A stretch of 64,000 bases of DNA from contig NZ_FNOE01000003.1 in NCBI RefSeq assembly GCF_900106555.1, forward strand, positions 62,001 to 126,000. Reading direction: 5' to 3'. The notes under the pieces were generated by a model. The model was not told the origin of the DNA, did no database searches, and saw nothing but the letters and a program-made list of their open reading frames with translations. The DNA comes from Nitrosomonas oligotropha. Lineage in GTDB: Bacteria; Pseudomonadota; Gammaproteobacteria; Burkholderiales; Nitrosomonadaceae. Within the stretch, counting starts at the first letter, position 1, and each line of letters opens with the position of its first letter. Made by a program: the position numbers and the translations under genes. Shown in pieces: positions 27,163-36,143 of this stretch.

Positions 27163-28259
27163 TGCATCGCCTCTGTCTTTAAATTAGCCGTGCGGCGTGT
27201 TTTGTCTTTTACCTGCCCGGCAAGCTGGCCGCAGGCCGCCGCAATATCGTCACCACGGGTTTTACGTACCGTAGTCACCAATCCCGCTTGCATCAATATC
27301 TCGCGGAAAATCCGCACAGCTTCGGCGCTTGAGCGCTTGAAACCGGAACCCGGAAATGAATTGAACGGAATTAAATTAAATTTGCAAGGAACATCCTGCA
27401 CCAGTTTTATAAGCTCGCGCGCATGTGCAGTGCTGTCATTCACACCGTCCAGCATGACATACTCAAATGTGATGAAATCACGCGGCGCTGACGGCAGATA
27501 GCGCTGACAGGCAGCCAACAGCTCCTTGATCGGATATTTCTTATTGATTGGCACCAGTTGATCGCGTAACGCATCGTTCGGCGCATGTAAGGAAATCGCC
27601 AAAGCGACCGGGCAACGCTCGCGCAATCGATCGATGGCGGGCACCAGCCCAGATGTACTGACCGTGACGCGCCGGCGCGAAAGACCATAAGCATGATCAT
27701 CCAGCATGATGTCCAGCGCGGTTACCACATTATCAAAATTGGCCAGCGGTTCACCCATGCCCATCATCACCACATTGGTCACGACTCTGTTTGCATGGGA
27801 TGCATGGTCACCGGTATTCAACCCAACTGTTTTGTTGGCAATCCACAGTTGCCCGATGATCTCAGCCACTGTTAAATTACGATTAAAGCCTTGTTTTCCG
27901 GTTGAACAGAAAGTACAGGCCAAAGCGCATCCTACCTGACTGGAAACGCATAGCGTGCCGCGATTTGCTTCCGGTATGAAGACAGTTTCTATGCCATTGC
28001 CGGAGCCGACGGACAGCAGCCATTTGCGGGTGCCGTCTGCGGCGACATGATCAGAAGTGATCTGTGGCAATTCGATAACCGCCATCGCAGCGAGTTTTTC
28101 ACGCAAACTTTTTGCCAAGTCGCTCATCGCAGCAAAATCAGCGGTACCGGACTGATGGATCCAGTGCAGCAGCTGCTTTGCACGAAAAGGTTTCTCGCCT
28201 ATTCCGGTACAAAGATCAGCCAGGCCTTTACCATCGTAATTTAACAGATTGATTGTCAC
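27159..28259 (-). CDS. rlmN: Dual-specificity RNA methyltransferase RlmN
   Basis: A 366-residue radical SAM enzyme that methylates C2 of A2503 in 23S rRNA and A37 of some tRNAs. The radical SAM cluster motif CALACTFC (C-x3-C-x2-C, about residues 111-118) is followed by [12 protein letters not shown]. The C-terminal cysteine that forms the transient methyl link lies in AACGQLAG (near residue 350). Length is typical. It follows ndk by 24 bases and overlaps pilF by 4. Confidence 0.97.
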   Translation of the reverse strand: MTINLLNYDGKGLADLCTGIGEKPFRAKQLLHWIHQSGTADFAAMSDLAKSLREKLAAMAVIELPQITSDHVAADGTRKWLLSVGSGNGIETVFIPEANRGTLCVSSQVGCALACTFCSTGKQGFNRNLTVAEIIGQLWIANKTVGLNTGDHASHANRVVTNVVMMGMGEPLANFDNVVTALDIMLDDHAYGLSRRRVTVSTSGLVPAIDRLRERCPVALAISLHAPNDALRDQLVPINKKYPIKELLAACQRYLPSAPRDFITFEYVMLDGVNDSTAHARELIKLVQDVPCKFNLIPFNSFPGSGFKRSSAEAVRIFREILMQAGLVTTVRKTRGDDIAAACGQLAGQVKDKTRRTANLKTEAMQ

Positions 28260-28283
28260 TATTGAGCTACAGCACGCAGTGCT

Positions 28284-28709
28284 TCAACGGGAATGGATAT
28301 TTAATGTTGGAAAAAAACAGGCAATTTCAACCGCGGCCGTTTCCGGTGCATCGGAACCATGTACTGCATTGGCGTCAATGCTGTCGGCAAAATCGGCGCG
28401 AATCGTTCCTTTCTCCGCTTTCTTGGGATCGGTAGCGCCCATTAGATCGCGGTTCTTTTTAATGGCCTCATCTCCTTCCAATACTTGCACCATCACAGGA
28501 CCCGATATCATGAATTTGACCAGATCGTTAAAAAACGGACGCGCGCGATGCACGGCGTAAAATTGCTCAGCTTCTGCTTGTGACAAATGCATCATTCGCG
28601 CCGCAATGATTTTCAAACCATTTGATTCAAAACGGGAATAAATCTGCCCAATCACATTCTTCGCCACAGCATCCGGTTTAATGATGGATAGTGTCCTCTC
28701 AATTGCCAT
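28284..28709 (-). CDS. ndk: Nucleoside diphosphate kinase
   Basis: A 141-residue enzyme that transfers phosphate from ATP to other NDPs through phospho-His117 (NAVHGSD). The N-terminal [12 protein letters not shown] is characteristic. A TTG lies in frame 12 bases upstream at 28721, but its GGAG is the ribosome site for the ATG at 28709 (spacing 7), which gives the canonical 141-residue protein. It is the first gene of the ndk-rlmN-pilF-rodZ-ispG-hisS-yfgM-bamB-der run. Confidence 0.98.
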   Translation of the reverse strand: MAIERTLSIIKPDAVAKNVIGQIYSRFESNGLKIIAARMMHLSQAEAEQFYAVHRARPFFNDLVKFMISGPVMVQVLEGDEAIKKNRDLMGATDPKKAEKGTIRADFADSIDANAVHGSDAPETAAVEIACFFPTLNIHSR

Positions 28710-28857
28710 TAAATACTCCAATAAATTAGTAAATTAAGCGGTGCATTTTAACAAAAAAACAGCCGGGAATCGTAAAACATATGGATTAATTCCGGTATCG
28801 GGCGTTTTTCGTTGCGGAATCCATCCAATCAACTTACCGGTCAGGATGGATAAACAC

Positions 28858-29691
28858 TTATCTCTTTTGTACGGACTTGGGGCGATCACGAAAATATTGT
28901 TTATTTTCATAATAAGACTCACTGTCGTTATCGCCAATCCAACCCGGATATCCTAAAAGTGGAACCGGCACCAAATCGGAAGTTGACGATAATGTTTGCA
29001 ATAAGTAAAGCTCCAACATGGCATCGATAGCACGCAATTGAGCTGGTAAATCGTGCGCAAAAAAAGCTTCCGGCACATCAAAAATTATCGCCTTGCCCGT
29101 CATACCGGCATAGGGATTTAATGTCTTCTCGTACAGTCCATGGCCAAAAACAAAAAATCGCATTGATAACAGCACCGTTTTGCGCTGCTGCCAAAACAAT
29201 TCCTTCCATTCAAAATCTTTTATCAACTGAATTAATGCTGTCTGACTGCATACGACAATCACCCCGGATTCATCGAACAGCGTTGCAGCATCTCGTAATT
29301 TGCAACGATTCCGTAACTGATTTGATAACTCAACCAACTGTGCCTGATAGTGCAGCTGGTTGAGCACGGATTTAGCTTGCGGAAAAATTTGCCACACCAA
29401 AGCATTAAAAAAATCGTGCCAATTCTGCGCTCTAGTCGGTATTTTACCGGTTAAGTAAATTCCGGATTCATATCGTTGCTCAGCATCAAACTTGCCGGGA
29501 ATTTGAGGCACAAAGCGGACCGGTTTTCCTGATCGGGTAAGTATTTTCCGGTTCTGCTGAGCGCAGAGCTTATTTAGATCGTCAGGCTCGGGCCAGGATT
29601 GCTGATTCTTGAAATATCTTTGCAGATACGAAAAAGGCTCAAATATCGGCGAGAGCTCAATAAAATCATGATTCCACTGTTGCTCATTCAT
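28858..29691 (-). CDS. DUF3025 domain-containing protein
   Basis: A 277-residue member of the DUF3025 family. Typical segments are FVPQ-type motif PVRFVPQIPG, YESGIYLTGKIPTRAQNWHDFFNALVWQIFP (here the NWHDFFNAL core), DESGVIVVCS, FGHGLYEKTLNPYAGMTGKAI and PVPLLGYPGW. No catalytic centre or membrane segment is evident; function is unknown. An in-frame TTG lies 12 bases upstream; the ATG at 29691 is preferred, although AGGA is unusually close to it. It lies 148 bases before ndk and 48 bases after the EI24 gene, all on the same strand. Confidence 0.88.
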   Translation of the reverse strand: MNEQQWNHDFIELSPIFEPFSYLQRYFKNQQSWPEPDDLNKLCAQQNRKILTRSGKPVRFVPQIPGKFDAEQRYESGIYLTGKIPTRAQNWHDFFNALVWQIFPQAKSVLNQLHYQAQLVELSNQLRNRCKLRDAATLFDESGVIVVCSQTALIQLIKDFEWKELFWQQRKTVLLSMRFFVFGHGLYEKTLNPYAGMTGKAIIFDVPEAFFAHDLPAQLRAIDAMLELYLLQTLSSTSDLVPVPLLGYPGWIGDNDSESYYENKQYFRDRPKSVQKR

Positions 29692-29739
29692 TCCTGATTT
29701 CAATTTGACCGGAATTATTACTGCTTCAACGGGTACAAA

Positions 29740-30489
29740 TTAATGATTATCCGCAGGTAGGCTACTATTCAGTAGATTTTGAGCGCGCAAAAGCTTCAGA
29801 TGATCCAATCCAAAATGAATAAACGCGAGTGCCGTATAAATTGGCGCCAGCAAATTGAGTATCGGTATAAATTGAATTAATCCGGTCAATAATCCCAATC
29901 CCCACAATGAATATCTGTTTTTCGCGCATATCGTCTTGATTTCCTGTTTACTGGCATGCTCCGATAATGCATCGTAGCGGAATAGTTGCTGATTCATAAA
30001 GGCTGCAGCAGCAAAAGGAATAATGATACCCGCACCCACCGCCCATAACGGTAACGTGACAACCCAAATGAGTATAAAAATACCGCACGCCAGAACTGCA
30101 TTGACGACACTACCGGCGATGCTACCGCCATATTCCCGTTTAAGCTCCGGATAGTCGCGATTCGCCACCAGATTGATAAGCGCGGGCATTACAAAAATAG
30201 CGGTAATCATCAGCGTTGTCATTATTACGAGCGGCACGTATACCATGAAGTATAAGAGATTCTGAATAGCAGAGGACACCCAATCAGACTGCATATCCCG
30301 CAACCATTCGCCAATTCCAATCTGATCAAATAACATGGCAACTAATTCAGAAAAACTATTCTGGAAAACAAAACCGATGATGAGCCATAACAGGATCGAA
30401 ACCATAATTGGCCAAATAATGATCCAAGCAATTTTGAAACGTACTAAGTCGCGAAATGCACTGGCACTTGCTTTAAATATAAAAGACAT
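29740..30489 (-). CDS. EI24/CysZ-like integral membrane protein
   Basis: A 249-residue protein of the EI24 domain family. About six hydrophobic segments are seen: residues 22-45 (IAWIIIWPIMVSILLWLII-type), 76-110, 132-170 and 203-230. CysZ, a sulfate transporter, belongs to this superfamily, but betaproteobacterial homologues of this type are of unknown substrate. The C-terminal NSSLPADNH tail is polar. It is first in a group with DUF3025 and ndk; the divergent flgM gene starts about 280 bases away. Confidence 0.85.
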   Translation of the reverse strand: MSFIFKASASAFRDLVRFKIAWIIIWPIMVSILLWLIIGFVFQNSFSELVAMLFDQIGIGEWLRDMQSDWVSSAIQNLLYFMVYVPLVIMTTLMITAIFVMPALINLVANRDYPELKREYGGSIAGSVVNAVLACGIFILIWVVTLPLWAVGAGIIIPFAAAAFMNQQLFRYDALSEHASKQEIKTICAKNRYSLWGLGLLTGLIQFIPILNLLAPIYTALAFIHFGLDHLKLLRAQNLLNSSLPADNH

Positions 30490-30710
30490 TTAGCTACCGG
30501 TTAGAAATAATATATGATGGTTTCCGAGGAAAATTGATTATCTACGATATCCATTTGGTTTACCAGTCACCAAAATCTGGCAAAACAATAGAATTATATA
30601 TTTCAAAATACTGAATTTCATTTCAACTTGTGTCGTAACAACATTACAACAATAAAAAATTTAATCATTTGCTTTAATATTCTTAAGTTTCATGAAAAAG
30701 CTTTGATTAC

Positions 30711-30737
30711 TAAAGTTCTGCATAAAGGTGTCGATAA
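30711..30737 (+). promoter_or_regulatory. Sigma-28 (FliA) promoter for flgM-flgN
   Basis: TAAAGTTC, 11 bases, then GTCGATAA: one mismatch in the -10 element relative to the flagellar class III consensus (TAAAGTTT-N11-GCCGATAA). It ends 33 bases before the flgM start. FliA itself is encoded 2.5 kb away on the opposite strand, so this would give the usual feedback loop of FliA raising its own anti-sigma factor. Confidence 0.8.
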
Positions 30738-30770
30738 GGCACTCAATGAATTTCGTCAAGAGGTCTAAAA

Positions 30771-31076
30771 GTGAAAATAGATAAATCATTACAGCCAGTG
30801 TCAACCGTATCTGTCAGTGATGGAAAAAGGCGGGCTGATATCACACCCAGCACGGATGCGAGTCAAGAAAATAGTGTGCATTTAAGCCCGAACGCGGCGA
30901 AACTGCAAAATATTGATAGTAGTTCCGCAAATGGCTCGATTGTTAATACTGCTCGTGTCGCAGAAATAAAACAAGCAATTAGCGAAGGTAATTTTCAGAT
31001 AAATCCTGAAGTTGTAGCTGATCGATTACTCGAAACAGTTAAAGAATTAATTCAATCTAAGAAAGGTGCCGTCTAA
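30771..31076 (+). CDS. flgM: Anti-sigma-28 factor FlgM
   Basis: A 101-residue protein that binds FliA until the hook-basal body is complete and is then exported through the flagellar apparatus. The N-terminal half is polar and probably disordered; the C-terminal half has the FliA-binding helices (ARVAEIKQAISEGNFQINPEVVADRLLETVKELI, given here by its ends VAEIKQAI and ADRLLET). The GTG start at 30771 is preceded by AGAGG at 7 bases. The stop overlaps the flgN start (TAATG). Confidence 0.93.
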   Translation: MKIDKSLQPVSTVSVSDGKRRADITPSTDASQENSVHLSPNAAKLQNIDSSSANGSIVNTARVAEIKQAISEGNFQINPEVVADRLLETVKELIQSKKGAV

Positions 31077-31540
31077 TGTCTCAATCACAGCACATAATGT
31101 GCTTTATGAATGAACTAAAGGATGAACAAGGTATTTTTCAAGCATTTATTGAGATTCTCAGAAAAGAAGAAAATGCGCTCGTGGAAGGAAAAATAGAAGC
31201 GATAGATTTTCTCGCTTCAGATAAATCACGCTTAATCGAAGAATTGATACAGTTTGATGAACATCGCACTGATTACCTTAAGAAACAAGGACTCAATCTA
31301 GAGAAAAAAAGTATTGATGCCTGGTTGATCGGACTAATCGAGCAACATTCAGATCTATTGGAAGTAAAAAATTTATGGAATGAATTACTCGATTTGGCAA
31401 AATTAGCTCAACAACTGAATCACTCAAATGGTTTGATGATTTCAACTCAACTACAACATAATCAACGCGCTTTCGCCGCACTGCACTGTGCGGCAGGAAA
31501 TGTTTCACTCTACGGCCCCAAAGGTCAGACTTACATTTAA
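31076..31540 (+). CDS. flgN: Flagellar export chaperone FlgN
   Basis: A 154-residue, mostly helical protein, chaperone for the hook-junction proteins FlgK and FlgL. It shows the expected long N-terminal helices (FQAFIEILRKEENALVEG), the central DKSRLIEEL segment and a second long helix pair ending in NQRAFAALHCAAGN, and the tail LYGPKGQTYI is typical of betaproteobacterial FlgN. It is translationally coupled to flgM. The stop is 17 bases from the convergent motD stop, with no clear terminator between. Confidence 0.9.
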   Translation: MSQSQHIMCFMNELKDEQGIFQAFIEILRKEENALVEGKIEAIDFLASDKSRLIEELIQFDEHRTDYLKKQGLNLEKKSIDAWLIGLIEQHSDLLEVKNLWNELLDLAKLAQQLNHSNGLMISTQLQHNQRAFAALHCAAGNVSLYGPKGQTYI

Positions 31541-31557
31541 GCTTAGCGCAATTACAA

Positions 31558-32349
31558 TTACTCAACGATAGGAATTTCGGTTACTTTATCTGGATCGGCA
31601 GATAAAATCATAACCGATACCCGGCGGTTTCTTTTTCTTCCCTCAGGGGTGTCATTACTCTCTATCGGCCGATTCTCGCCATATCCCACTGCAGTCAGCC
31701 GTTGCGCTTCAACGCCATTTTCTATAAATAATCTGACCACGCTGCTAGCACGAGCAGTCGATAATTCCCAGTTTGATGGAAAACTGCCATTATGGATCGG
31801 CAAATTATCCGTATGCCCTTCGACATGAATTTCGTGCTCATGACCCTTGATCACATTGGCTACGGCCTGGAGCGTCAAGCTTGAATTCTCGGCCAGTTTT
31901 GCTTGCCCTGGTGAAAAAAGAACGCTGGCATTAATCTCTACCGTTATTCCCAAAGAACTTTGGGTAATTCTCACCTGACCATCCTTCACTAAAGGATCCA
32001 AAGCATGAAGGATATTCTTAGCCATGCTTTTCATTTTTTCTTGTTTTTTTGCTTTATGAATACTGAGATTATCAATCAGTTTGATTGAATCCGTTTCATT
32101 TGATGGGTGGATATTAATCGGTATAAATTCCGTCGACTGCACCGGCACCGCGTTTGTTGGATTACTGCTCTTAAATGCGCTCACTAACGAAGAACTTAGA
32201 ACGCGGTACTTGCCTTCATTTACCGATGAAACGGCATACATCACCACAAAAAAAGCAAACAGCAGCGTTATGAAATCAGCATAGGACACAAGCCAACGTT
32301 CCTGATTTTCAGTGTGATCATCATTTTTTTGTTTTCTTTTTCTCAGCAT
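31558..32349 (-). CDS. motD: Flagellar motor stator protein MotD/MotB-type
   Basis: A 263-residue stator B subunit. A short basic cytoplasmic N-terminus leads into one membrane helix (SYADFITLLFAFFVVMYAV, about 22-40) with Asp25, the proton-accepting residue. A plug/linker follows, then an OmpA-like peptidoglycan-binding domain with EGHTDNLPI and SNWELSTARASSVVR and the YGENRPI segment. It is paired with the A subunit just upstream (48-base gap) and ends the flhB-to-motD run. Assigned to the MotCD-type second stator by its position next to fliA; it could equally be named motB. Confidence 0.9.
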   Translation of the reverse strand: MLRKRKQKNDDHTENQERWLVSYADFITLLFAFFVVMYAVSSVNEGKYRVLSSSLVSAFKSSNPTNAVPVQSTEFIPINIHPSNETDSIKLIDNLSIHKAKKQEKMKSMAKNILHALDPLVKDGQVRITQSSLGITVEINASVLFSPGQAKLAENSSLTLQAVANVIKGHEHEIHVEGHTDNLPIHNGSFPSNWELSTARASSVVRLFIENGVEAQRLTAVGYGENRPIESNDTPEGRKRNRRVSVMILSADPDKVTEIPIVE

Positions 32350-32397
32350 CGGATTTTCAGAAATTATTTACTGATCGTTATTCTGCTTGTATCAGAT

Positions 32398-33156
32398 TTA
32401 AATGAAATAGCCGTTCAACCGGCTCTCGATGAGTCGCGGATGCTCGCCCTGCGCAATCGCCACAAAACCATCAAGCAGAATTTCCTGCATTACGACATGC
32501 TCGCCGATGATAGTTTTGAGCTTATTTGCTACCGGCAAGAAAACCAGATTGGCTAATCCAACACCGTAGACTGTCGCCACAAAAGCAACCGCAATACCGT
32601 TTCCCAGAAGATTGGGATCGGATAAGTTTTCCATTACGTGAATCAATCCGAGTACGGCGCCTAAAATGCCAATCGTCGGCGCATAACCGCCGGCAGCTTC
32701 CCAGATCCGGGCCGACTGACGTTGATAGTTCTCCAAAGCCAAAACATCAATTTCTAAAGCTTCACGGATTTTTTCAGGCGGACTGCCATCCGCCAGCAAT
32801 TGCAATCCCTTCTTTGTCAACGGATCCTTTACACCGGGAACAAACTCTTCAAGCACCAGCAACCCTTCCTTCCGTGCAATATGCGCCCAATTAATAATTT
32901 GTTTAATCAGGGCTTGCGGAGAGTGCTCCGGTGGAAAGAAAACCCATGCGCCCATTCGCAGACCATTGACAAAAATTTTCATCGGACTTTGCAGTAAAAC
33001 CGCTCCGACAGTGCCGCCCATCACGATTACAAATGCGGCCGCTTGCAACAAAGAACTGATATGCCCGCCTTCAAGAAACTGCCCGCCTATGATTGCCACC
33101 AAGGCCAGCAGAATGCCAAAGACGCTGTTCAAATCCATCTTCGATTTTTTAAGCAT
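32398..33156 (-). CDS. motC: Flagellar motor stator protein MotC/MotA-type
   Basis: A 252-residue stator A subunit of the PomA/MotC type with four membrane helices (about residues 9-30, 35-54, 148-170, 180-205). The cytoplasmic loop between helices 2 and 3 carries conserved charges that contact FliG (the stretch PPEHSPQALIKQI, then ARKEGLLVLEE). The GGYAPTIGILGAVLGLI segment is the family hallmark of helix 3 with its proline. A GTG immediately upstream of ATG 33156 could also start it; neither has a good ribosome site. Follows fliA by 43 bases. Confidence 0.9.
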   Translation of the reverse strand: MLKKSKMDLNSVFGILLALVAIIGGQFLEGGHISSLLQAAAFVIVMGGTVGAVLLQSPMKIFVNGLRMGAWVFFPPEHSPQALIKQIINWAHIARKEGLLVLEEFVPGVKDPLTKKGLQLLADGSPPEKIREALEIDVLALENYQRQSARIWEAAGGYAPTIGILGAVLGLIHVMENLSDPNLLGNGIAVAFVATVYGVGLANLVFLPVANKLKTIIGEHVVMQEILLDGFVAIAQGEHPRLIESRLNGYFI

Positions 33157-33199
33157 CACATAATCCGTTTAATGGCGCGGATAGACGGTATAAAACACT

Positions 33200-33916
33200 T
33201 CAAGTATTTCTTAAGCGGCTGCGCAGCCTTGCCACTGCTTGCGTGTGCAACTGACATACACGGGATTCGCTGACACCCAGCACCTCACCGATTTCCCTCA
33301 GATTCATTTCCTGCTCGTAATGCATACCCATGACCTGCTTTTCCCGTGGCGGGAGGTTATCAATGGCAGCAATCAATGTGCTGCGAAAATTTTCATCCAG
33401 CAGCGCATTTAGCGGATCGCCTTCGGAATCAATGAAAAGCCGATCCAGAAACGGCTCTTCATCATCCTGCTGAAAATCTTCGTAATAAATCAACTGTGCG
33501 CCGCGTGCACTTTGCAGGGTCTCGTGGTATTCATCCAACGACATCTCCAGTTCGGCTGCCAGATCCAGCTCATTCGGTGCGCACCCATTCCGTTGTTCCA
33601 GCATATTCACCGCCGCTTCGATCCGGCGCATCTTTTTACGGATACTGCGTGGCAGCCAATCGGCTTCACGCAGCTCATCCAGAATCGAACCGCGTATCCG
33701 TTGGGCCGCATAACTCTCAAACTGACGCCCGTAAGATCCTTCGTAGCGATTAATCGCATCCAGCAAGCCGATCATGCCGACCTGAATCAAATCATCAACT
33801 TGTACGCTAGCTGGCAGACGCGTCATCATATGGTAAGCAATGCGCTTTACCAGTGGCGTAAATTCAGTGATAAATTGTTCTTTATCAATCGTTTTGGTTC
33901 CAGTCGCAGTATACAT
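33200..33916 (-). CDS. fliA: RNA polymerase sigma-28 factor FliA
   Basis: A 238-residue sigma-70-type factor for late flagellar genes. Region 2 (DLIQVGMIGLLDAINRYEG, then YAAQRIRGSILDELREADWLPRS) and region 4 with the helix-turn-helix MNLREIGEVLGVSESRVCQLHTQA are intact. The ATG at 33916 lies six bases after the flhG stop; an in-frame TTG two codons earlier is less likely. It lies in the flhA-flhF-flhG-fliA arrangement of polar flagellates and beside its own anti-sigma factor gene flgM. Confidence 0.96.
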   Translation of the reverse strand: MYTATGTKTIDKEQFITEFTPLVKRIAYHMMTRLPASVQVDDLIQVGMIGLLDAINRYEGSYGRQFESYAAQRIRGSILDELREADWLPRSIRKKMRRIEAAVNMLEQRNGCAPNELDLAAELEMSLDEYHETLQSARGAQLIYYEDFQQDDEEPFLDRLFIDSEGDPLNALLDENFRSTLIAAIDNLPPREKQVMGMHYEQEMNLREIGEVLGVSESRVCQLHTQAVARLRSRLRNT

Positions 33917-33922
33917 ATTCAA

Positions 33923-34819
33923 TCACACCGTAAAATTAGCCATACTCAAATGGCTCGTCATAATCAATCGCTGCATGAAATGATCCATTCCCCCGCTATA
34001 TTTATCCGGGCAAGTAGAGCGCAAAATATTTTCTGCTACATGCCGGAAGCAAATAGCCGCCTGAGAAGCCGGAAACATCTCGATCACCGGTTTACACAAT
34101 TGCGTTGCACTCCGTAATCGCTCATCACTTTCAACGTAACCGGCATATTCAAGCGAAACCGACAAATATTGGCGCGCCACCCGGTATAAATTCTGATAAA
34201 TCATCAGTGCTTCCGTTTCCGATTCAACCTTATTCACCAAAATCAGAAAATGCTGCTTGGAATACTCCTGACTCATGATTTTGATCAGCGCGTAAGCACC
34301 AGTAATTGATGCCGCAGAACCGGAAATCACGATCATGACTTGTTCCGAAGCCAGGCTTAACGGTAAAACATGCGTCGTGCCGGTCATGGCGGTATCGATC
34401 AACACAATATCGACGGACTCCGTCAGCTCGGAAAAACTCTTGACCAGCCAATCCTGTTCGAGCGGGTTCAACTTGTTCAGTGCATGAATGCCGCGCATCG
34501 CCGATAAGATCGTGATATTTTCCGGGCCTTGCAGCAGCACCTGGTCGAGTCTTTTATCCTTATGAATCACGTGCAGTAAATCGAAGCGCGCCTGCAAACC
34601 CAAACTGGTGCAGATATTGTTATGACAAGGATTCTCATCGATCAATAAAACCCGTTGCCCGTTCTGCGCCAGCGCTGCCGCAAGATTCACAACCATACTG
34701 GTTTTCCCGACACGCGATTTGCCGCCGGCGATGGTAAAGACGCGCGCCGGATCACGCTTCTGATAGAAAGTCAGGTTGCGCAAACCCGCGGCCTGATCTT
34801 GTAAAATCAACCTAGTCAT
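33923..34819 (-). CDS. flhG: Flagellar number regulator FlhG (FleN), MinD-like ATPase
   Basis: A 298-residue ParA/MinD-type ATPase that limits flagellar number and works with FlhF on placement. The deviant Walker A is GGKSRVGKTS (residues 32-41), with both signature lysines but Ser-Arg where Gly-Gly or Gly is usual. RVLLIDENPCHNNI and VLIDTAMTG supply the switch regions. The C-terminus contains an amphipathic stretch. Its start overlaps flhF by 8 bases. The FlhF-FlhG pair indicates a controlled, probably polar, flagellation pattern. Confidence 0.92.
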   Translation of the reverse strand: MTRLILQDQAAGLRNLTFYQKRDPARVFTIAGGKSRVGKTSMVVNLAAALAQNGQRVLLIDENPCHNNICTSLGLQARFDLLHVIHKDKRLDQVLLQGPENITILSAMRGIHALNKLNPLEQDWLVKSFSELTESVDIVLIDTAMTGTTHVLPLSLASEQVMIVISGSAASITGAYALIKIMSQEYSKQHFLILVNKVESETEALMIYQNLYRVARQYLSVSLEYAGYVESDERLRSATQLCKPVIEMFPASQAAICFRHVAENILRSTCPDKYSGGMDHFMQRLIMTSHLSMANFTV

Positions 34820-36143
34820 ACATGAATCCCGCTAATGATCTTTCTTCCGATGGCGCTGGCTCGGTATTCCGGGTTGCCATAACCAACGCGAACTCCGCAT
34901 CCTGTAAAGTAAAAGCCGTATCACCCGGCACTGATTTAAAAATGCGATGCAACAAATAGCGTGAATTGGCGGTATGAATATCTTCCGGAACCTTCTGCCC
35001 GTTGGCGACATAGTGCAGCGGCAATTTTCTCCGGATAACGACATCCAGCGCCACGCCCAGGCTCGCAGCTTCATCGATTTTTGTGATGATGCAACCGTAA
35101 ATTCCGTTCTTCTGATACGCGGCGATCACTTCATCCAATGTGCTGCCATTGGATGCAGCGCTGAGAACGAGCATGCGCTTCACATCCGCGCCGCAGTTGC
35201 TGAGCATGGCGATTTGCTGCGCCACCATTTGATCGCGCTGACTCATGCCCACGGTATCGATCAGCACCATATGCTTATTCTTAAGTTCCGACAGCGTCAG
35301 CTGTAAATCCTCGGTATCCTTGATATTGCGTACCGGAATACCCAATAATTGCCCATAAATTCTCAATTGCTCATGACCGCCGATACGGTAACTATCGGTC
35401 GTCAGCAACGCAACCTTGTCGGCACCATGCCGGATCACGCAACGCGCCGCCAGCTTCGCTGTGGTCGTTGTTTTACCGACTCCGGTCGGGCCGATCAGTG
35501 CATACACCCCGCCTTTTTCAATTATGTCGTCACTGGCCGCTGTCCGCAGATTAAAGGCCAGCGCGGACATGGCTTGTTTCAAACTGTGCTCGTAATCGAG
35601 ACCGGCGGATAGTTTGTCGATCAGACGGCGCGCCAATAGCGGACTGAATCCCGTATCCAGCAGAGTGCGTAACAGCTTTACTTTTTCCGGGCTGCGCTGG
35701 GTGAAACTCCCCCAGGCTACGGTCGCCAGCTGATCTTCCAGCGTACTTTTCATCGCTTGAATCTCGGTGATGATGTCCTTGGCTAAGGATGCGGACAGCA
35801 CATCGCTCGAAGTTTTGCGCGACTCCGCCGGTTCATTGCGCATGGGCAGCATGTCTGAATACGGATCCGCCGCGTTCAGCATTTTGCTTTGCTCATAATG
35901 CGAAATACCCTGCAACGGCGGCATTGAAGGCATTGAATGGGTTGATTGCATTGATGGCTTAGCCGGTATAGCCGGTGTGTTTGGTTGCACCAGATCGGTC
36001 ATATCGGAATCCGCCAATGCCATGATCTCCACGCCATCCCGGGTTTTACGGTTCGACAGAATTACCGCGTCCTCACCCAATTCCTCTTTGACATGACGGA
36101 GCGCTTCGCGGGATGTGGAAGCAAGATAGCGTTTTACTTTCAT
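34812..36143 (-). CDS. flhF: Flagellar biosynthesis GTPase FlhF
   Basis: A 443-residue SRP-type GTPase that marks the flagellar pole. An N-terminal B domain (VKRYLASTSREALRHVKEELGEDAVILSNRKT) and a proline/methionine-rich linker (about 55-95) precede the NG domain. The P-loop is GPTGVGKTTTTAKLAA (about 217-232), with TTDSYRIGGHEQL, DTVGMSQRD and TKIDEAASLG as later G motifs. It overlaps flhA by 4 bases (ATGA) and flhG by 8. Confidence 0.95.
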   Translation of the reverse strand: MKVKRYLASTSREALRHVKEELGEDAVILSNRKTRDGVEIMALADSDMTDLVQPNTPAIPAKPSMQSTHSMPSMPPLQGISHYEQSKMLNAADPYSDMLPMRNEPAESRKTSSDVLSASLAKDIITEIQAMKSTLEDQLATVAWGSFTQRSPEKVKLLRTLLDTGFSPLLARRLIDKLSAGLDYEHSLKQAMSALAFNLRTAASDDIIEKGGVYALIGPTGVGKTTTTAKLAARCVIRHGADKVALLTTDSYRIGGHEQLRIYGQLLGIPVRNIKDTEDLQLTLSELKNKHMVLIDTVGMSQRDQMVAQQIAMLSNCGADVKRMLVLSAASNGSTLDEVIAAYQKNGIYGCIITKIDEAASLGVALDVVIRRKLPLHYVANGQKVPEDIHTANSRYLLHRIFKSVPGDTAFTLQDAEFALVMATRNTEPAPSEERSLAGFMYD

